From: Poa pratensis
Lineage: Eukaryota > Streptophyta > Magnoliopsida > Poales > Poaceae
Reading direction: 5' to 3'
NCBI GenBank assembly: GCA_947311845.1
Contig: CAMZMU010000012.1
Coordinates: 8,498,907 to 8,562,906, forward strand
DNA length: 64,000 bases
Positions 1-11,677 of this stretch are shown piece by piece (position 1 is the first letter of the stretch; the number at the start of each line of letters is the position of its first letter). A program made the position numbers and the translations under genes. The notes beneath the pieces are model-generated. The model was not told the origin of the DNA and did no database searches. It saw only the letters and a list, made by a program, of their open reading frames with translations.

Positions 1-1930
1 TATCATAGCATCTTGAATGGTTAAAGTTTAAAGTGAAAGCAAATATGAGTAGTATGCTTGACAAAGTATGGGTTGAATGTCTCATGCCCCGTGAATACGA
101 GTACCTACACCACGGTGTTACTCAACTTGGGACACAAAAGCAAGTTCAAGTTAAGGTCATTGTAAGTAATATAATAGCGTCATCAAGAGCGTCAACTGGG
201 GTACCTCTTGTCCCAGGACATGGAACAAGCCCATGTCAAAATGACAAGACAAACAAACAAAATGAACAATCTCCACACCCTTTTTATTTACTATTGGTAT
301 AGCTTTTTATTGTGGGGTGCATCACTGAAGGTTCACCATAGCATGTAAGTAAATTTCCACCATGAATGATGCATGGCTTAGATTAGCGGCCCAGGCGTCT
401 CTCTAGCCATTTATACAAACTCATTAAACTTACTAAGTTTCCGCATTTATTTGGCACCATGATAAGCATCCATAAACAAAAGTACATGATATCAACTAAA
501 TATAAAGAGCACGTTGAAAGCTTGCCATGTGACAGCACATATGAGCTAACTCCCAACCAAGACTCTTGTCAAGCTCACAACTTCATAATTTTAATCACAA
601 TGGGTCATGTTTATTAAGTGCAATAAAAGTAAGGTGTGCATCAAGTTCGTGAGAGCTCTTTAACCAACTTTTCCCATAACAATCAATAACATAAGCATTT
701 TAATTCAGAAGTATAGATAATACAAAATAACATGATAAACATACTCGGAATAGCATAAAGCTAATAGGTAGATATGGTGGACTCACTGGAAAAACTTTGG
801 TTGAAGGTGTTGGAAAACAAGTTTTTACTTGTTGGAATTTTTGGGCTAGCAAGAGGGAGAAAGTTGACCGTCTAAATGCATGCATAAGTGTCCATAGAAC
901 TAACCAATCCATGTTAAACAAAGTAAAGTAACATTCAGCATCAAAACATGAATAAAAGATAGCTCTTGATAAAACACTTGCAAATTAATATTCATTAAAA
1001 GCACATGAATCATGCAACTATGTATCTTTTTGAATCAACTCAAACATCCCTTTCCCAATCTTTTTAATAGCATCCAACTTAATTCAACCCAAATTTCCAG
1101 TAGCTCTCTCATATATAAATGATAGTGGTGGTCTCAAGACAAACAAAAATCAAACCGAAATAAAAAGCAAATAAAAGACGCTCCAAGTTTATGCGATAAA
1201 GTGCATTGATCGAAAAACAGAAGTTAGACGTGTGCAAACCGAGAGTGTGTTGGTCCAGTGGGGTTGTCTTCACATCCCCAAGCTTATGGTCTTCACCATC
1301 CTTGGATAGCTCTTGGTGCATCTCCTCTAATCCCTGTGAAAAAACTTCAAAACACCGTTTCTCCCATTTCTTTTCTGTGGGGTGACATTAGTAGTGATAG
1401 ACAAATGAATTACTTGCTGCATAAAATCCTTAAACAAAAATTCATATGAATGTCCAGAAAGTGTATAATGTTGTATGCCTACTTATAAACTCAATTGGAT
1501 CAAAAAGATTCAAGTTAAAAGTTCAAAGAATGCATCAAACAAAATGGGACAGAATCTGTCCAGAAAAACAGCAGCAGCAAAACGTATTTTTCTACCCTAC
1601 TTAAATATGTCGAAAAATTCTGAAAAATTCATGCTTACAGAGGATGAAAAGTTGCAACTACAGTTCAAATATCAGCTCATTCGGAGTTACAGAATAGGAA
1701 TTAAAAATCATACCGTGCACAGATTCGTGCTGGAATAAAATCTCCGAATGCAAATAGCAACTTTTTCAAACCAAAATAGGTAAAACTTGGCACTTTATTA
1801 AAAATTCCAGAAACAAAACTAAAAACTAAGTCTCTTGTTACAGCAAGAGGACACAAAGAAAATCAAAAATAAAAACAACCGGGTTGCCTCCCGTAAAGCG
1901 CTTTCTTTATAGCCATGTAGCTAGGCTTCT
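1..1930 (-). other. Gyp-D 3' internal region, non-coding
   Basis: No supportable ORF. The stretch is closely similar to 44248-46170 of Gyp-B, with small indels, so it is a conserved non-coding module shared by two otherwise different elements. It includes an AAGCTTGGGGA motif on the minus strand (near 1277), like the polypurine tract of these elements. The end nearest the protease gene (about 1880-1930) contains a decayed in-frame tail resembling the end of the Athila coding region. Confidence 0.7.
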
Positions 1931-1940
1931 TACTTGATAT

Positions 1941-2576
1941 TTATTGTGGACGAAGCTCATGAGGGAGCTTGAACTTTGATGTGTCCCTCTTCCTTGGGAA
2001 GTGTTCCATGCACTTCTTGTGTGGAAACTGAAACTTCACATTCCCTTCTTTTGAATCAATGATAGCACCTGTGGTACGAAGAAAAGGTCTTCCAAGAATA
2101 ATTGGACTAGAGGTTTTATTCCCCATATCCATGATTAGAAAATCAACAGGTACAAATGTCATATGCAACTCTACCATAACATCACTTACTTTTCCTAAAG
2201 CATGTTTAATGGAATCATCAGCAAGTGCAAGTTCAATAGAGCATTTTTCAAGATTCTTTAATTCAAGTACTTCATATAATTCTTTAGATAAAACAGAGAC
2301 ACTAGATCCTAGATCTAATATAGCATGGTGTGTCTCTTTTCCAATGGTTACTAGTACTTTGGGAATCCATATATCCCCAAGCTTAGGTGGTATCATAGCT
2401 TCTTGGTTGTACCTAGCAATCTTTTCTTTTAAAACATGATTAGCAATATAAGAACCAAAACCTGCTTGGTTAACATTAATGGAAGGATCACTTGCAAATT
2501 TTTGTAAGATAGATATTAATTCATGCAAGCTACAATTCTCTAAGTCAAGTAATGGTTCCTTGACTTCACTAAGCAT
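1941..2576 (-). pseudogene. retroviral-type aspartic protease of Gyp-D
   Basis: About 211 residues. The protease core lies at roughly residues 70-175: an active-site motif with sequence LDLGSS where DTG or DIG is usual, then a second half ending ILGRPFLRTTGAIID, the hydrophobic-Gly ILGRPFL flap partner typical of plant Athila/Tat proteases. The upstream part (residues 1-70) is the end of Gag. It overlaps gag (2540-3936) in another frame, and the switch falls at a short A run near 2578, so gag and pro were probably one reading frame. The protease would cleave the Gag(-Pol) polyprotein inside virus-like particles. Nothing resembling RT follows it. DLG instead of DTG is seen in other Athila proteases, so it may still be functional; the frame break makes this copy doubtful. 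Confidence 0.75.
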
Positions 2577-3936
2577 TTTAACTTCTCAACTTTTTTCTCT
2601 AACTCAATTAACAGAAGAGATTCATCATATTCAGTTTCGTTAACTTCTTCTTTTAATCCAACAAGTTGAGACATAAATGGCAACAAATATTCAGGATAGT
2701 TCAATAATTCATTAAGAGTTTCCTCCAAAGTAAGAGGAACATTTTCAGCAATATTAATAGAATTCATTCCAACCATAGGTGGTGCTTGTGGTTTCCCTGC
2801 AGACATACTCAATAAAGTGGCTTGGTTATCAGCTAGTTTTGACAAGGCTTTGTCTAGTCCTGCAGTTTGGAGTTGTAAGCCTTTAATATCAGAACTAATA
2901 GAAGCAACAGACTTATTCAACTCTTGTATCATGGTATTATGACTAGCAACTTGTTCCATAAGAATTTTATTAGCCTCAAAATTATCATTACGTGGTGGCA
3001 TAGGCTTCCAATTATTATCACTAGCATTAGGATATGGAATAGAAGGACGGTTGTTGGGAACATATGGGGCTTTATTATAGGAATTATAATTGTTGTTACC
3101 ATACCCATTATTACCATAGTTCCTAATGAAGTTAACATCAACATTTTCAGGATTATTACCAACTAGTTCTTGCAAAGGCACATTTTCAATATTTTGTTTA
3201 TTAATGAAAGCAAGAATAGTGTCCATTTTAGATGACAAATCATTTGTTTCTTCTATGGAGTTTACTTTCTTAGATGGATTAGGTGCTCTATCAGTATGCC
3301 ATTGACTATAGTTTTGCAAAATACTTTCCAATATGTTCTTAGCTTCTACTATAGTTTTTCCCATAAAAGCCCCTCCAGCAGCGGAATCAAGAATATTTCT
3401 AGACATGTAATTTAGACCATTGTAAAAAGAGTGTAATATGGTCCATTCGTTAACCCCATGTGATGGACAAGTTCTAAGCATAAGTTTTATCCTATCCCAA
3501 GCCATGGCAACATGTTCATTTTCATTTTGCCTAAAAGAAAGAATATTGTTTCTATTTTGCAAAATTTTAACAGGAGGATAATATTTCTTAATGAAAGCTT
3601 CTTTTAGATCATCCCAAGAATTAATGCTACCAGTAGGTAATGAATGCAACCACTCTTTAGCTTTTCCTCTAAGTGAGAAAGGAAATAACTTCAGTTTTAG
3701 AATATCACTTTCCACATTTTTAAATTTTGCATGTCACATATTTCAACAAAATCATGAAGATGCATAGAGGCATCCTCCATAGCACTACCGCCAAATTGTT
3801 CCCTAGTTATCAAGTTCAACAAACTAGGACTTACTTCATAACTATCAGCTTTTATCTCAGGTGTGGCAATGGGCCTAGCAATAAATTGATCATTTGGAGT
3901 GTTTGTGTAATCACACAACTTAGTTCTTTCTCCCAT
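2540..3936 (-). pseudogene. Athila-type Gag of Gyp-D, frameshifted
   Basis: Two overlapping frames: 3936-3697 gives the N-terminus with the REQFGGSAMEDASMHLHDF block, and 3715-2540 gives the rest with the retrotransposon gag signature RGKAKEWLHSLPTGSI, then WDDLKEAFIKKYYPP, FRQNENEHVAMAWDRIK and LDSAAGGAF. This is Retrotrans_gag (PF03732) of the Athila lineage. The middle is Asn/Tyr/Gly-rich (NNYNSYNKAP) and no CCHC knuckle is visible. Gag forms the particle shell and packages RNA. The break at about 3712 sits in a run of five A (coding strand), consistent with loss of one base. The start at 3936 was chosen because it is the first ATG after the primer binding site and opens the conserved N-terminal block. 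Confidence 0.8.
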
Positions 3937-4240
3937 TTTTGCAAGTTTTTATGTGTTTTTTAATTTTTTATGCAAAACTGAAAATAAAATGATACTAAAC
4001 AATGCAAACCGAAATAACAAATGCAACACAAAATGCAAAACTGAAAATAAAATATGCAAACCGAAATATAAATATGATATGCAAGACAATAACAAAACAA
4101 AATAAAATGATTTGAAGGTAAAGATGGATAAGATGATGCTCACGTAGGTGCAACCTCCCCAAGCTTAGGTGTTTGCACAAGTTGGTGATGAAGTTGACTT
4201 TGTTGTGAGATACCCTTGGATAAACCTTTACAGCAATGAT

Positions 4241-4258
4241 TCCCCGGCAACGGCGCCA
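4241..4258 (-). promoter_or_regulatory. primer binding site, tRNA-Asp, Gyp-D
   Basis: Minus strand reads TGGCGCCGTTGCCGGGGA, complementary to the 3' end of plant tRNA-Asp including CCA. It lies 11 bp inside the LTR edge. The 3937-4240 leader between it and gag has no ORF and contains one AAGCTTGGGGA motif. Confidence 0.85.
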
Positions 4259-4269
4259 GAAAACTGTCT

Positions 4270-5999
4270 TGATGGCCCTTGACGTAGTTACCTGCGTCAA
4301 AAGAATATGGGTTAGGTTGAGACTCCAAGTGCAGAGTGTATAGTATAGGAAAGACGGTTTTCCCCACGAGGGGTGACTCGAGGGTTTAATATCGAACTCT
4401 CGGGGAATCAGTAGTGAAAGATTTATCTTCTTATCCTTCTCTTGAAAACCTACAAAACAAAGTAAATTGTTTTGTGCCCTCAACCTCACCAAGTGGTTGT
4501 CAAGCACAAGGTGTGAGAATGATATCAAAATAAAATGAATGCAAAACAGTAAATAAATATGCAATGATGATAAATAAATATGCAAGGATGGTGGAAACAA
4601 TGATGGATGATATTTTTGGGTTTTGTATTGTGAATGCAAGATGTAAAAGTGTTTTTGTATTTTCGGATTTTTAAATGGCAGAAAATGTAAAGTGGATAAA
4701 AGTTGTTGGAAAGGTGTTTCTTATGATTAAAAATGGACCGGGGTTCATGGTTTCACAAATGCACTCTCTCTTTAATAAAGTGGTAGATAATGGAACACTA
4801 GAATTGACATATGAGATTGCAACAAAAAGGTTTCATGACAAGTTACTAATTATATGGGCATCACGTCCTAACATAGAGATCTTTTGTTTATTAATCTCTC
4901 TTATACTCCACCAAGATGCGAACTAAATCATAACACCTTAGTAATTAAGATAAATCAGAGCATAGCATTAAGTTTCATGACATGAAGTTAAAATAAGAAC
5001 ATGCTAGATCTAGTCATGGAGTAGTGGCAATGGTCACACCCACATCTCCGGTAGCAAGGTATTTTTCTTTATCCCTAGTGAGGCAACAAAGTAAGGTAAA
5101 AACCCAAGTGGATCGCGGAACTTTCTCTCACGTTCACCGCACTAGCCACCCCCCGTTACTCCAACTAATGCACACGTTCCCCCTCACACGCTCTCATACA
5201 CATGCTTGATCATAACAAGTAAACAAGAACGGGGTACATAATATGCATCTACTTTCATAACTGAAACAAAACTATTGCAATCTCAAACATATATTAACTC
5301 ATAAAAAGATCCACCACAAAGGTATTACATAGATGACCGTAATCATGTTCAGCAGCTCATACGGTACTAATTAGTGAAGCTCAAGAGAGGAGAGATACAT
5401 AAGTTACTTCCACAAACCCATAGTCCAGGGGTGGACTACTCCCTCTTCATCATGGAGACGGTGGAGAAGTCGTTGGAGAAGATGGAGACCACGCCGGCAG
5501 CGCCCCGCCGGATTTTTCCCCCTCCAATCTGCAACTCCAGGTCTCTGTTTCGTGGTTCTGTGTTTCGGCGGCGCTCCTTTCCGAAGGGCGTCGGGGACTA
5601 TTTTTATAGTCGTTTTTAGGTCAAGACGGAGGCTCGGGAAAAAAGATCGACGGCAACGGAGCCTGAGGCCCCAGACGGTGGGAATCTGGCCGCGTGGGCC
5701 ACCCTCTTCTGGCCCTCGGGCCTCCGTTTGTTCGCTTCCTTCGCTCCCACGCTTTGTTCCTTCCAAAAACTGATGCTCGTAAATTATTAGGTCATTTGGA
5801 CGTCGTTTGGGTCCCTGAAACATCAAAATATAGAAAATAGGGTTTTCTGCCTGTGCAGGGTTAATTCCAGAAAAATAGGGAAACAATGAAATATTCCCAA
5901 AATCAATATAAATCAATGATATAACCCTTATATGATGCAAATATGATTGAAATATAAGTAATATAATGCAAAGTTCATGTATGCATTTTACATGCATCA
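4270..5999 (-). repeat. 5' LTR of Gyp-D
   Basis: Begins TG at 4270 and ends CA at 5999 (1730 bp). The right-hand part (about 5390-5999, the U3 side in element orientation) resembles the LTR of Gyp-B, including the GGAGAAGATGGAGACCAC block and the AT-rich end ATTTTACATGCATCA. The left-hand part (R/U5 side) is unrelated to Gyp-B. Short ORFs inside it are not considered genes. Confidence 0.85.
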
Positions 6000-6002
6000 C
6001 CA

Positions 6003-6409
6003 TGGTGATGAACTTGGACGGATAAATCCTTTCTGCAGATGCTCTTCAAGCTGCTTCTTGAGTTCTTTCAATTCATCAGTGGCCATTGGGTATGGCCTCT
6101 CAGCTATTGGTCTTGTACCCGGTTTTAGTTCAAAGAGGAACTCTACATCTCTATCGGGTGGCATTCCCGGTAGTTCTTCTGGAAATACATCTGGGTATTC
6201 CCTTACTATAAGGACATCACCTAGGCTAACCCCCTTAAGAGAATTCAGCCTAACTTTCTTCAGTTTGAACTTTGATCGGAACTTGATCTTCTTTTCTCCG
6301 GGGTGGTGAGAGTGATGGATCGATTTGCACAGTCTATGATTCCTTCAAAACGAGTCATCCAATCCATCCCTAAGATCATCCAAGCCTTGGGTTTCTAGGA
6401 TTTTTAACT
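6003..6409 (-). pseudogene. pol remnant: spacer and N-terminal edge of reverse transcriptase, Gyp-C
   Basis: Continuing from gag-protease in other frames, the minus strand encodes a recognisable [17 protein letters not shown] block (end of protease/linker), then [31 protein letters not shown] and [13 protein letters not shown], the classic approach to the Gypsy RT domain. It stops exactly at the border of Gyp-D. At least two frame changes and a stop near 6410 interrupt it. Too short and broken for an ORF call, but the order and spacing of these blocks are unambiguous for Gypsy pol. Confidence 0.8.
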
Positions 6410-7711
6410 CTACAGAAAGAGATGTTTCCCTATATTCAAGGTCAGGGTTCTACACTCAATGCTAACCAACATTTCCCCTCCAGGAGAGCTCACTCTAACT
6501 GGGTTTAACATGGTTGAACTGGCTAGATTGTGTTTGTTTACAAATGCTCGTGATATGAATGAATGCGATTCTCCAGTATCAAATAAGACTAATGCTGGAC
6601 ATGAATTGAGCAAGAACGTACCAATCACAGCATCGGGTTCGTCAAAAACTTCCTCCACATTGACATGGTTCACATGACCCTTCTGGAAAGAATTTGGCTT
6701 GGCAGCTATTTCCACCTTATTTTCTGGGCACTCAGTGGCATAATGGCCCTTGTTCTTGCACTTGTAGCAAGTCACTTGGATGATATCCCTCTTGTGTTCG
6801 GGATTTGGACGGTGCTGTCCATTGTTATGGTTATGGCCAGCATGTCCATTTCCTCTGTGGCTTCCATTGTTTCCCTTGAATCCACCATTATGGTTATGAC
6901 CATGATGTTTGTGGCTGCTTCCTCCACAATGGTGGTTCCCATGTTTATGACCATGGCTTACATCATGAGAGAAGTGTTTCTTGAATGAAGGCTCAGAATG
7001 ATGTTTGTTGATACCCAGCTTCCTCTTTCTGTTTTCAGCTTTCTTGATGATGTCTTCCAGTGTGATTGCTTGGTCCAGGAGGGCCTGATAGTTCGGGGCA
7101 TAAGCGACTGTCAGAGGAATCTTCAGCTCGTCACTCAGCCCTCTGAGGAATTTTGCCTTCCTCTTGCCATCAGTGTCAATGTCTTCAGGAGCATAGTGAG
7201 ACAAAGCTTGAAAGTCATACATATACTCCTTAAGCGACTTTTTCCCCTGCCTTAGGTTTCGGAACTCTTCTTGCTTCAAGTTCATAATGCCTGTGGAGAT
7301 ATGAGCATTACGAATGCCTTCCTTGAAGGTTTCCCAGTTTAAAATGTCCAGAGGGTGGGTGATTTGATAAGTTTCCCACCATTGCGCTACTGGTCCCTCC
7401 AACAGGTGGGCGGTAAACCTCACCCTTTCAGGGTCAGTGCACTCACAAGTCACCAGATCTTTGTCTACAGAGCGCAACCAGTCATCTGCCACAATTGGCT
7501 CAGTTGCAGTGGAGAAATTTTTAGGCCCAAGCCTCAGAAATCTTGCCAGCCTGTCCACTTGGGGAGGTGGTTGTGGTGGCGGTGGCCCATTCTGATTTGC
7601 CATGAATTGAGCCATCATAGTCATCAGTTGAGTCTGCGCTGCCATCATCTGTTGGAGCACTGCATCGGTGTTGTTGTTGTTGTTGTTTCTAGGATCACGA
7701 CGGGGAGGCAT
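6410..7711 (-). pseudogene. Gag-protease of Gyp-C (Retrotrans_gag, CCHC knuckle, DTG protease)
   Basis: 433 residues from ATG at 7711. Opening MPPRRDPRNNNNNN, then a Gln/Met/Pro-rich stretch, the retrotransposon gag domain at about 90-215 (AQWWETYQ, FRNLRQGKKSLKEYMYDF, FLRGLSDELK), a His/Gly/Asn-rich basic linker at about 245-315, a zinc knuckle CYKCKNKGHYATEC (C-X2-C-X4-H-X4-C, about 323-336), and the first half of the protease with LFDTGESHSFIS. It ends at a stop about 70 residues after the DTG, where a normal gag-pol would continue; pol fragments continue in other frames at 6003-6409, so the stop or frameshift is a lesion. Gag packages RNA through the knuckle; the protease matures the polyprotein. 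This organisation is typical of Tekay/Reina-like chromoviruses. Confidence 0.88.
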
Positions 7712-7968
7712 TTATGGTTTAAGCATACATGAGTATAGATGGAAAGAACCAAAGAAAAATTCTACCCAACAAACAATCAGCACAAATAACAACAATCAAC
7801 AAATCAACAAAACTTTTTGGACAAAAACGATCTAGTCGATTGGAGAGCATAACACACGAGGTTCTGAAAACAAAAATATCGGTACCGCCATACCACAAGT
7901 TGGTAGGTCAATACGAAAACGATAGATAGCGTTTTGGTGAAGGAATGGTAGTCTCACTAACTAGCCTA

Positions 7969-8303
7969 TCACTCAACCATGGCATCCTCATCTTCTTCCA
8001 CTATCTCAATCTCGATTCCCTCCTTATCAAGCGCCATCTTGAGCTCCTTCAATTCCTTCTCTAGAGCGGAAGTCTTCTCCTGCAGCTCTCTCTTCTCTGC
8101 ATGAAGTAGCTTGATTAAATCGCGGTCAGCCTCAAACTCTACGTCATTGCTCTCAAGCTCCATCTTCAACTCTCTTATCTCCTTGTTCTTCGCTTGGTTT
8201 CTCTTCTCTTGGTTCTTGTACTTCTTGTCCTGTGCCTTGAACTTCTCCTCTTGAGCCTTGGTCTCCTCTTCTTGTGCCTTGACCTTCTCTTCATTCTCCT
8301 TGA
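7969..8303 (-). pseudogene. pre-gag ORF of Gyp-C, C-terminal coiled-coil half
   Basis: About 112 residues continuing the ORF that starts at 49610. It is a long charged heptad-rich region (ENEEKVKAQEEETKAQEEK, then ELKMELESNDVEF and LEKELKELKMALDKEGIEIE) ending in an acidic tail EIVEEDEDAMVE. Gyp-B is inserted exactly at its N-terminal edge; the shared 5 bp (GTTGG) lets the two halves line up in one frame, so the ORF was open before the insertion. Reading upstream through the Gyp-B LTR gives spurious residues. Function unknown; ORFs of this kind upstream of gag are found in some cereal Gypsy elements. The 257 bp between this ORF and gag (7712-7968) hold nothing I recognise. Confidence 0.7.
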
Positions 8304-8308
8304 GTTGG

Positions 8309-9800
8309 TGATAACCCCAAGAGCAGGGGATCACTGTAGCACCTCTCAATGTGGAAGTAGGGTATCGATCCGCAGAAGCAAGAAGGAAAAGTTATCTATT
8401 CCCTACAACTAATGTGTCACAAGTTTTAGTTGATTATGCACTAAACAAGTTTAAAGAACAAGATGGTTGATTTAATGGATGGAAGTTTAATGTAACAAAA
8501 CAGGAATGTAAAAGTGTCCCAATCCTCTTCAATGCAAGAGGACAAGACAAAGGTTTTCTCTTATAGGAACAATGGACATGGGTTCATGGGTTCACTCAAT
8601 CCTCTCTCCCATCTATGGTGATTATCATGTTATAGATAAAAAGTACACACAATTGTCATGCTTTAATGGTAAACTTCCATGACGGCTACATGTCCTAAAA
8701 CACATAGTTGAAAGAAAATAATCATTTGTGTTGCTAGGTCACCCTCGTAAGGCTAGCGTGGTTTGTTGTCACTCCCACATCATACTTCTTCCTTTTTACC
8801 CCCAGATAAAGGATGTTGGGCTGTATTGTGTCACTCAATACATATGCCGTTGTCACATCGGCCATCCCGTACCTACATACATCATACTTCATAATGGACA
8901 ATATTCTAAACACTAAAGCAATGATTCATATTTCGTGTGCATGACCACATCTCTCTCATCTATCTATACTTGGTGGTGTCAATCACCTCATGACATGGAT
9001 AAACAAGGCATTATGCATAAATCGAACCATCACATGCATCATAGAATATCTTCAAAGTATGACAAGTCATAAAAGATCCAACACAACGGTAAATGCATAA
9101 CAAATATCATCTCATACCACAATATCCACTATAGGAATTACATAGATAGATCCATACTTATGCAAGGCACATCATATGAACTTCAACAATGATCATACAT
9201 AGAGAGATTAGATCAAGTTACCACCACAAACCCAAAGTCCAGGGGGTGGACTACTCCCCCTTCATCATAGTGATGATGGTGGAGATGTTGGAGAAGATGG
9301 AGACCACCTCGGCAGCGCCCCGCCGGAGTTTTCCCCCTCCAATCTGCAGCTCCAGGTCTTCTGTTTTGTGGTTTTGTGTTTCTGCAGCGCTCCCTTCCGA
9401 AAGCCGTCGGGGACTATTTTTATAGTCGTTTTTAGGTTAAGACGAAGGCACGGGGACGAAGATCGACGGCATCGGAGGCCAAGGAATCTGGCCGCATGGG
9501 CCCACCTCTTTTGGCCCTCGGGTTTCCATTTTTCGCTTCCTTCGCTCCTACGCTTTGTTCCTTCCAAAAAATGATCCCCGCAAAATATTAGGTCATTTAA
9601 ACGTCGTTTGGGTCCCTGAAACATCAAAATATAGAAAATAGGGTTTTCTGCCAGTGCAGGGTTAATTCCAGAAAAATTGGGAAACTGTGAAATATTCCCA
9701 AAATCAATATAAAACAATGATATAACCCATATATGATGCAAATATGATTGAAATATAAGTAATATAATGCAAAGTTCATGTATGCATTTTACATGCATCA
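8309..9800 (-). repeat. 3' LTR of Gyp-B
   Basis: Starts TGATAACCCC and ends ACATGCATCA; 1492 bp. The partner LTR is 47610-49135, with scattered substitutions and a roughly 30 bp insertion near 48790-48820 in the partner. The difference between the two indicates an older insertion than LARD-E. Confidence 0.9.
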
Positions 9801-10184
9801 ACATCCCCAAGCTTAACCTATACTCGTCCTCGAGTATGAAGGTGATAAAACTAACATGGACTTTGCTTTTTAATACTATCAATGGATATCAAAGATGATT
9901 ACTATTGCTACATAGAGTCAAATGATTCATTCATCAAAGGAATAGCAATATACAAGATAGATTATGAAGTGATATCAAATATTCAATGTAAGGATGTTCA
10001 ATGATAATTCAAAAAGTGTAACATAGAAGAAAGTACTATGGACCAAATGTATGCATAATAAAAAGTAAAAACATCCTATAATGGTCATAGAGTATTCTTG
10101 TAAATCTGAATATAAAAGGTGGACACTTTGGAAAGATATATAAATAAGTAGAGGTAAAACATGAATAAGTTTCATCTAGCTTCC
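9801..10184 (-). other. Gyp-B 3' end of internal region with polypurine tract
   Basis: Immediately next to the LTR the minus strand reads AAGCTTGGGGATGT, the plausible plus-strand primer (polypurine tract). The remaining sequence is non-coding and ends at the CTTCC target site of Gyp-A (10180-10184). Confidence 0.7.
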
Positions 10185-11662
10185 TGATGACCCACAAGTA
10201 TAGGGGGTGTATCGTAGTACATTCGATAAATAAGAGTGTCAAACCCAACGAGGAGCAGAAGGTGTTGACAAGTAGTTTTGAACAAGGAATCACTGTAAAT
10301 ATTAGCAGACAAGTTTTTGGGGTGTTTGATATTGCAGATAAATAAAATGCGTGTAAATAAAAGACAGTAATAATAATTGCAGCGAGTGGCCCAATCCTTT
10401 TTAGAGCAAAGGATAAGCCGGTTGGTTTACTTATGATGGCAAAATGTTCTTGAGTACACACGTGAATTTCATCAAGTGCTTTCGCTTCCTACAGCTGATT
10501 AATCTTTATTGTTTTGATAAGTGTTGTGTGGGTGAACCTATGCTAATGCACTGCCCTAACTTGGACTAATACATACTTGTGATTAAACCCTTGCAAGCAT
10601 CCGCGTCACAAGGAAGTAATTAAGATAAATCTAACCACAGCCTTAAACTCTGAGATCCTACACTCCCTCATGCACCGGTTTACTAACGGGGGTTTAGGTT
10701 TCTGTCACTCCGGCAACCCCACAATTAGTAGCCAAATACACAATGCATTTCTCTAGGCCCATAAAGGGGAAGTGTCATGTAGTCGACGTTCACACGACAC
10801 CACTAGAAGAATAACACCACAACTTAAATATCAAACCATTAAATATTACTCAACATAGTTCCACTACTAACAGCATGACTTCTCCCATGTCCTCAAGAAC
10901 TAAACGAACTACTCACAAGACATCATATGGATCATGATCAGAGGTGATATAATGATGAATAACAATCTGGACATATACTTCAATTCACCGATAAAACTTA
11001 ATAGCATCAACCACAAGTAGTAATCAACACCGGGAAAGTTTCCCCTATGAACTACACAAAGTATAACCCTAGATGTTACAGCGAAACAAAGTGGAGCGGT
11101 GGAGATGATGGTGACAGCGATGGAGATGATGATAATGATCCCGATGAAGTCCGACATGATGACGATGATGATGGCGATGATTTCCCCCATCCGGGAAGGA
11201 ATTTGCCCGGCATATTTCTGCCTGCCGGAGAGCTTTTTCTCTCTCTGTGGTTTCCGCCTCGTGGAGGCGGCGGAATATTTCCTCTCTGACTCGTACGCGA
11301 AGGGGGAGCGCCAGAGGTGGGCCAGAGTGGCCACACCATGCCCCGGCGTGGCAGAAGGGGTGCCCACGCCGTGGGGTGGTGTGGGCCCCTTGTGGCCCAT
11401 CTCAGCCTCACCTTTTGGCTGGCTCCGGCATCTGACAAAATAGGAACATCTGTATATTTTCCGTGAATTGTTGATCTTCAGAAATAAAGTGTCTTGACGA
11501 TGCTTTTTCCAGCCTAATCCTGACTCCGGCAGTTAATTCTCCAATAATCATCAAACATGCAAAACAAGATAAAATAACATAAGTATATCATCCAAATGTG
11601 AAATATATCAATGAATAGTAGTAAATTATGATATAAAATAGTGATGCAAAATGGACGTATCA
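10185..11662 (-). repeat. 3' LTR of Gyp-A
   Basis: 1478 bp, TG...CA. Compared with 42691-44176 there are many small differences, including a short extra segment near 10481-10497 and an indel near the GC-rich U3 hairpin (about 11320-11400). The ORFs in this region are LTR sequence read in chance frames. Confidence 0.9.
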
Positions 11663-11677
11663 ACTCCCCCCAAGCTT
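11663..11677 (-). promoter_or_regulatory. polypurine tract of Gyp-A
   Basis: Minus strand AAGCTTGGGGGGAGT directly abuts the 3' LTR, as expected for the plus-strand DNA primer. A very similar tract occurs inside the element near 37040. Confidence 0.75.

Larger units (their letters stand above)
1..5999 (-). mobile_element. Gyp-D: partial Athila-type Gypsy retrotransposon (left end outside window)
   Basis: Seen: reading leftwards there is an LTR (5999-4270), a primer binding site matching the tRNA-Asp 3' end, gag, protease, then about 1.9 kb without coding. The right border is sharp: the LTR ends in CA at 5999 and Gyp-C sequence resumes with CCATG at 6000, the expected 5-bp target site. The internal sequence at position 1 aligns with 44248 of Gyp-B, which has about 450 bp more before its 3' LTR, so the missing D 3' LTR should begin roughly 450 bp left of the window (inference). 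No RT, RNase H or integrase is present in the part visible, and the visible part reaches nearly to the 3' LTR, so this looks like a gag-protease-only, non-autonomous element. Confidence 0.85.
6000..8308 (-). mobile_element. Gyp-C: left portion of internal region (start of pol, gag, end of pre-gag ORF)
   Basis: Minus-strand Gypsy element split by Gyp-D (at 5999/6000) and Gyp-B (at 8308/8309). Order in element direction: pre-gag ORF end, gag-protease, start of RT. The rest of pol and the 3' LTR are beyond the left edge. The initiator tRNA-Met primer site and the TGTAACATCCC LTR start at the other end (49136-53001) fit the Tekay/Del-like chromovirus lineage (inference from family knowledge; no chromodomain is visible here). 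Confidence 0.85.

Noticed and set aside
2059..2439. 126-codon plus-strand ORF opposite the Gyp-D protease
   Set aside because: Antisense shadow of the protease frame.
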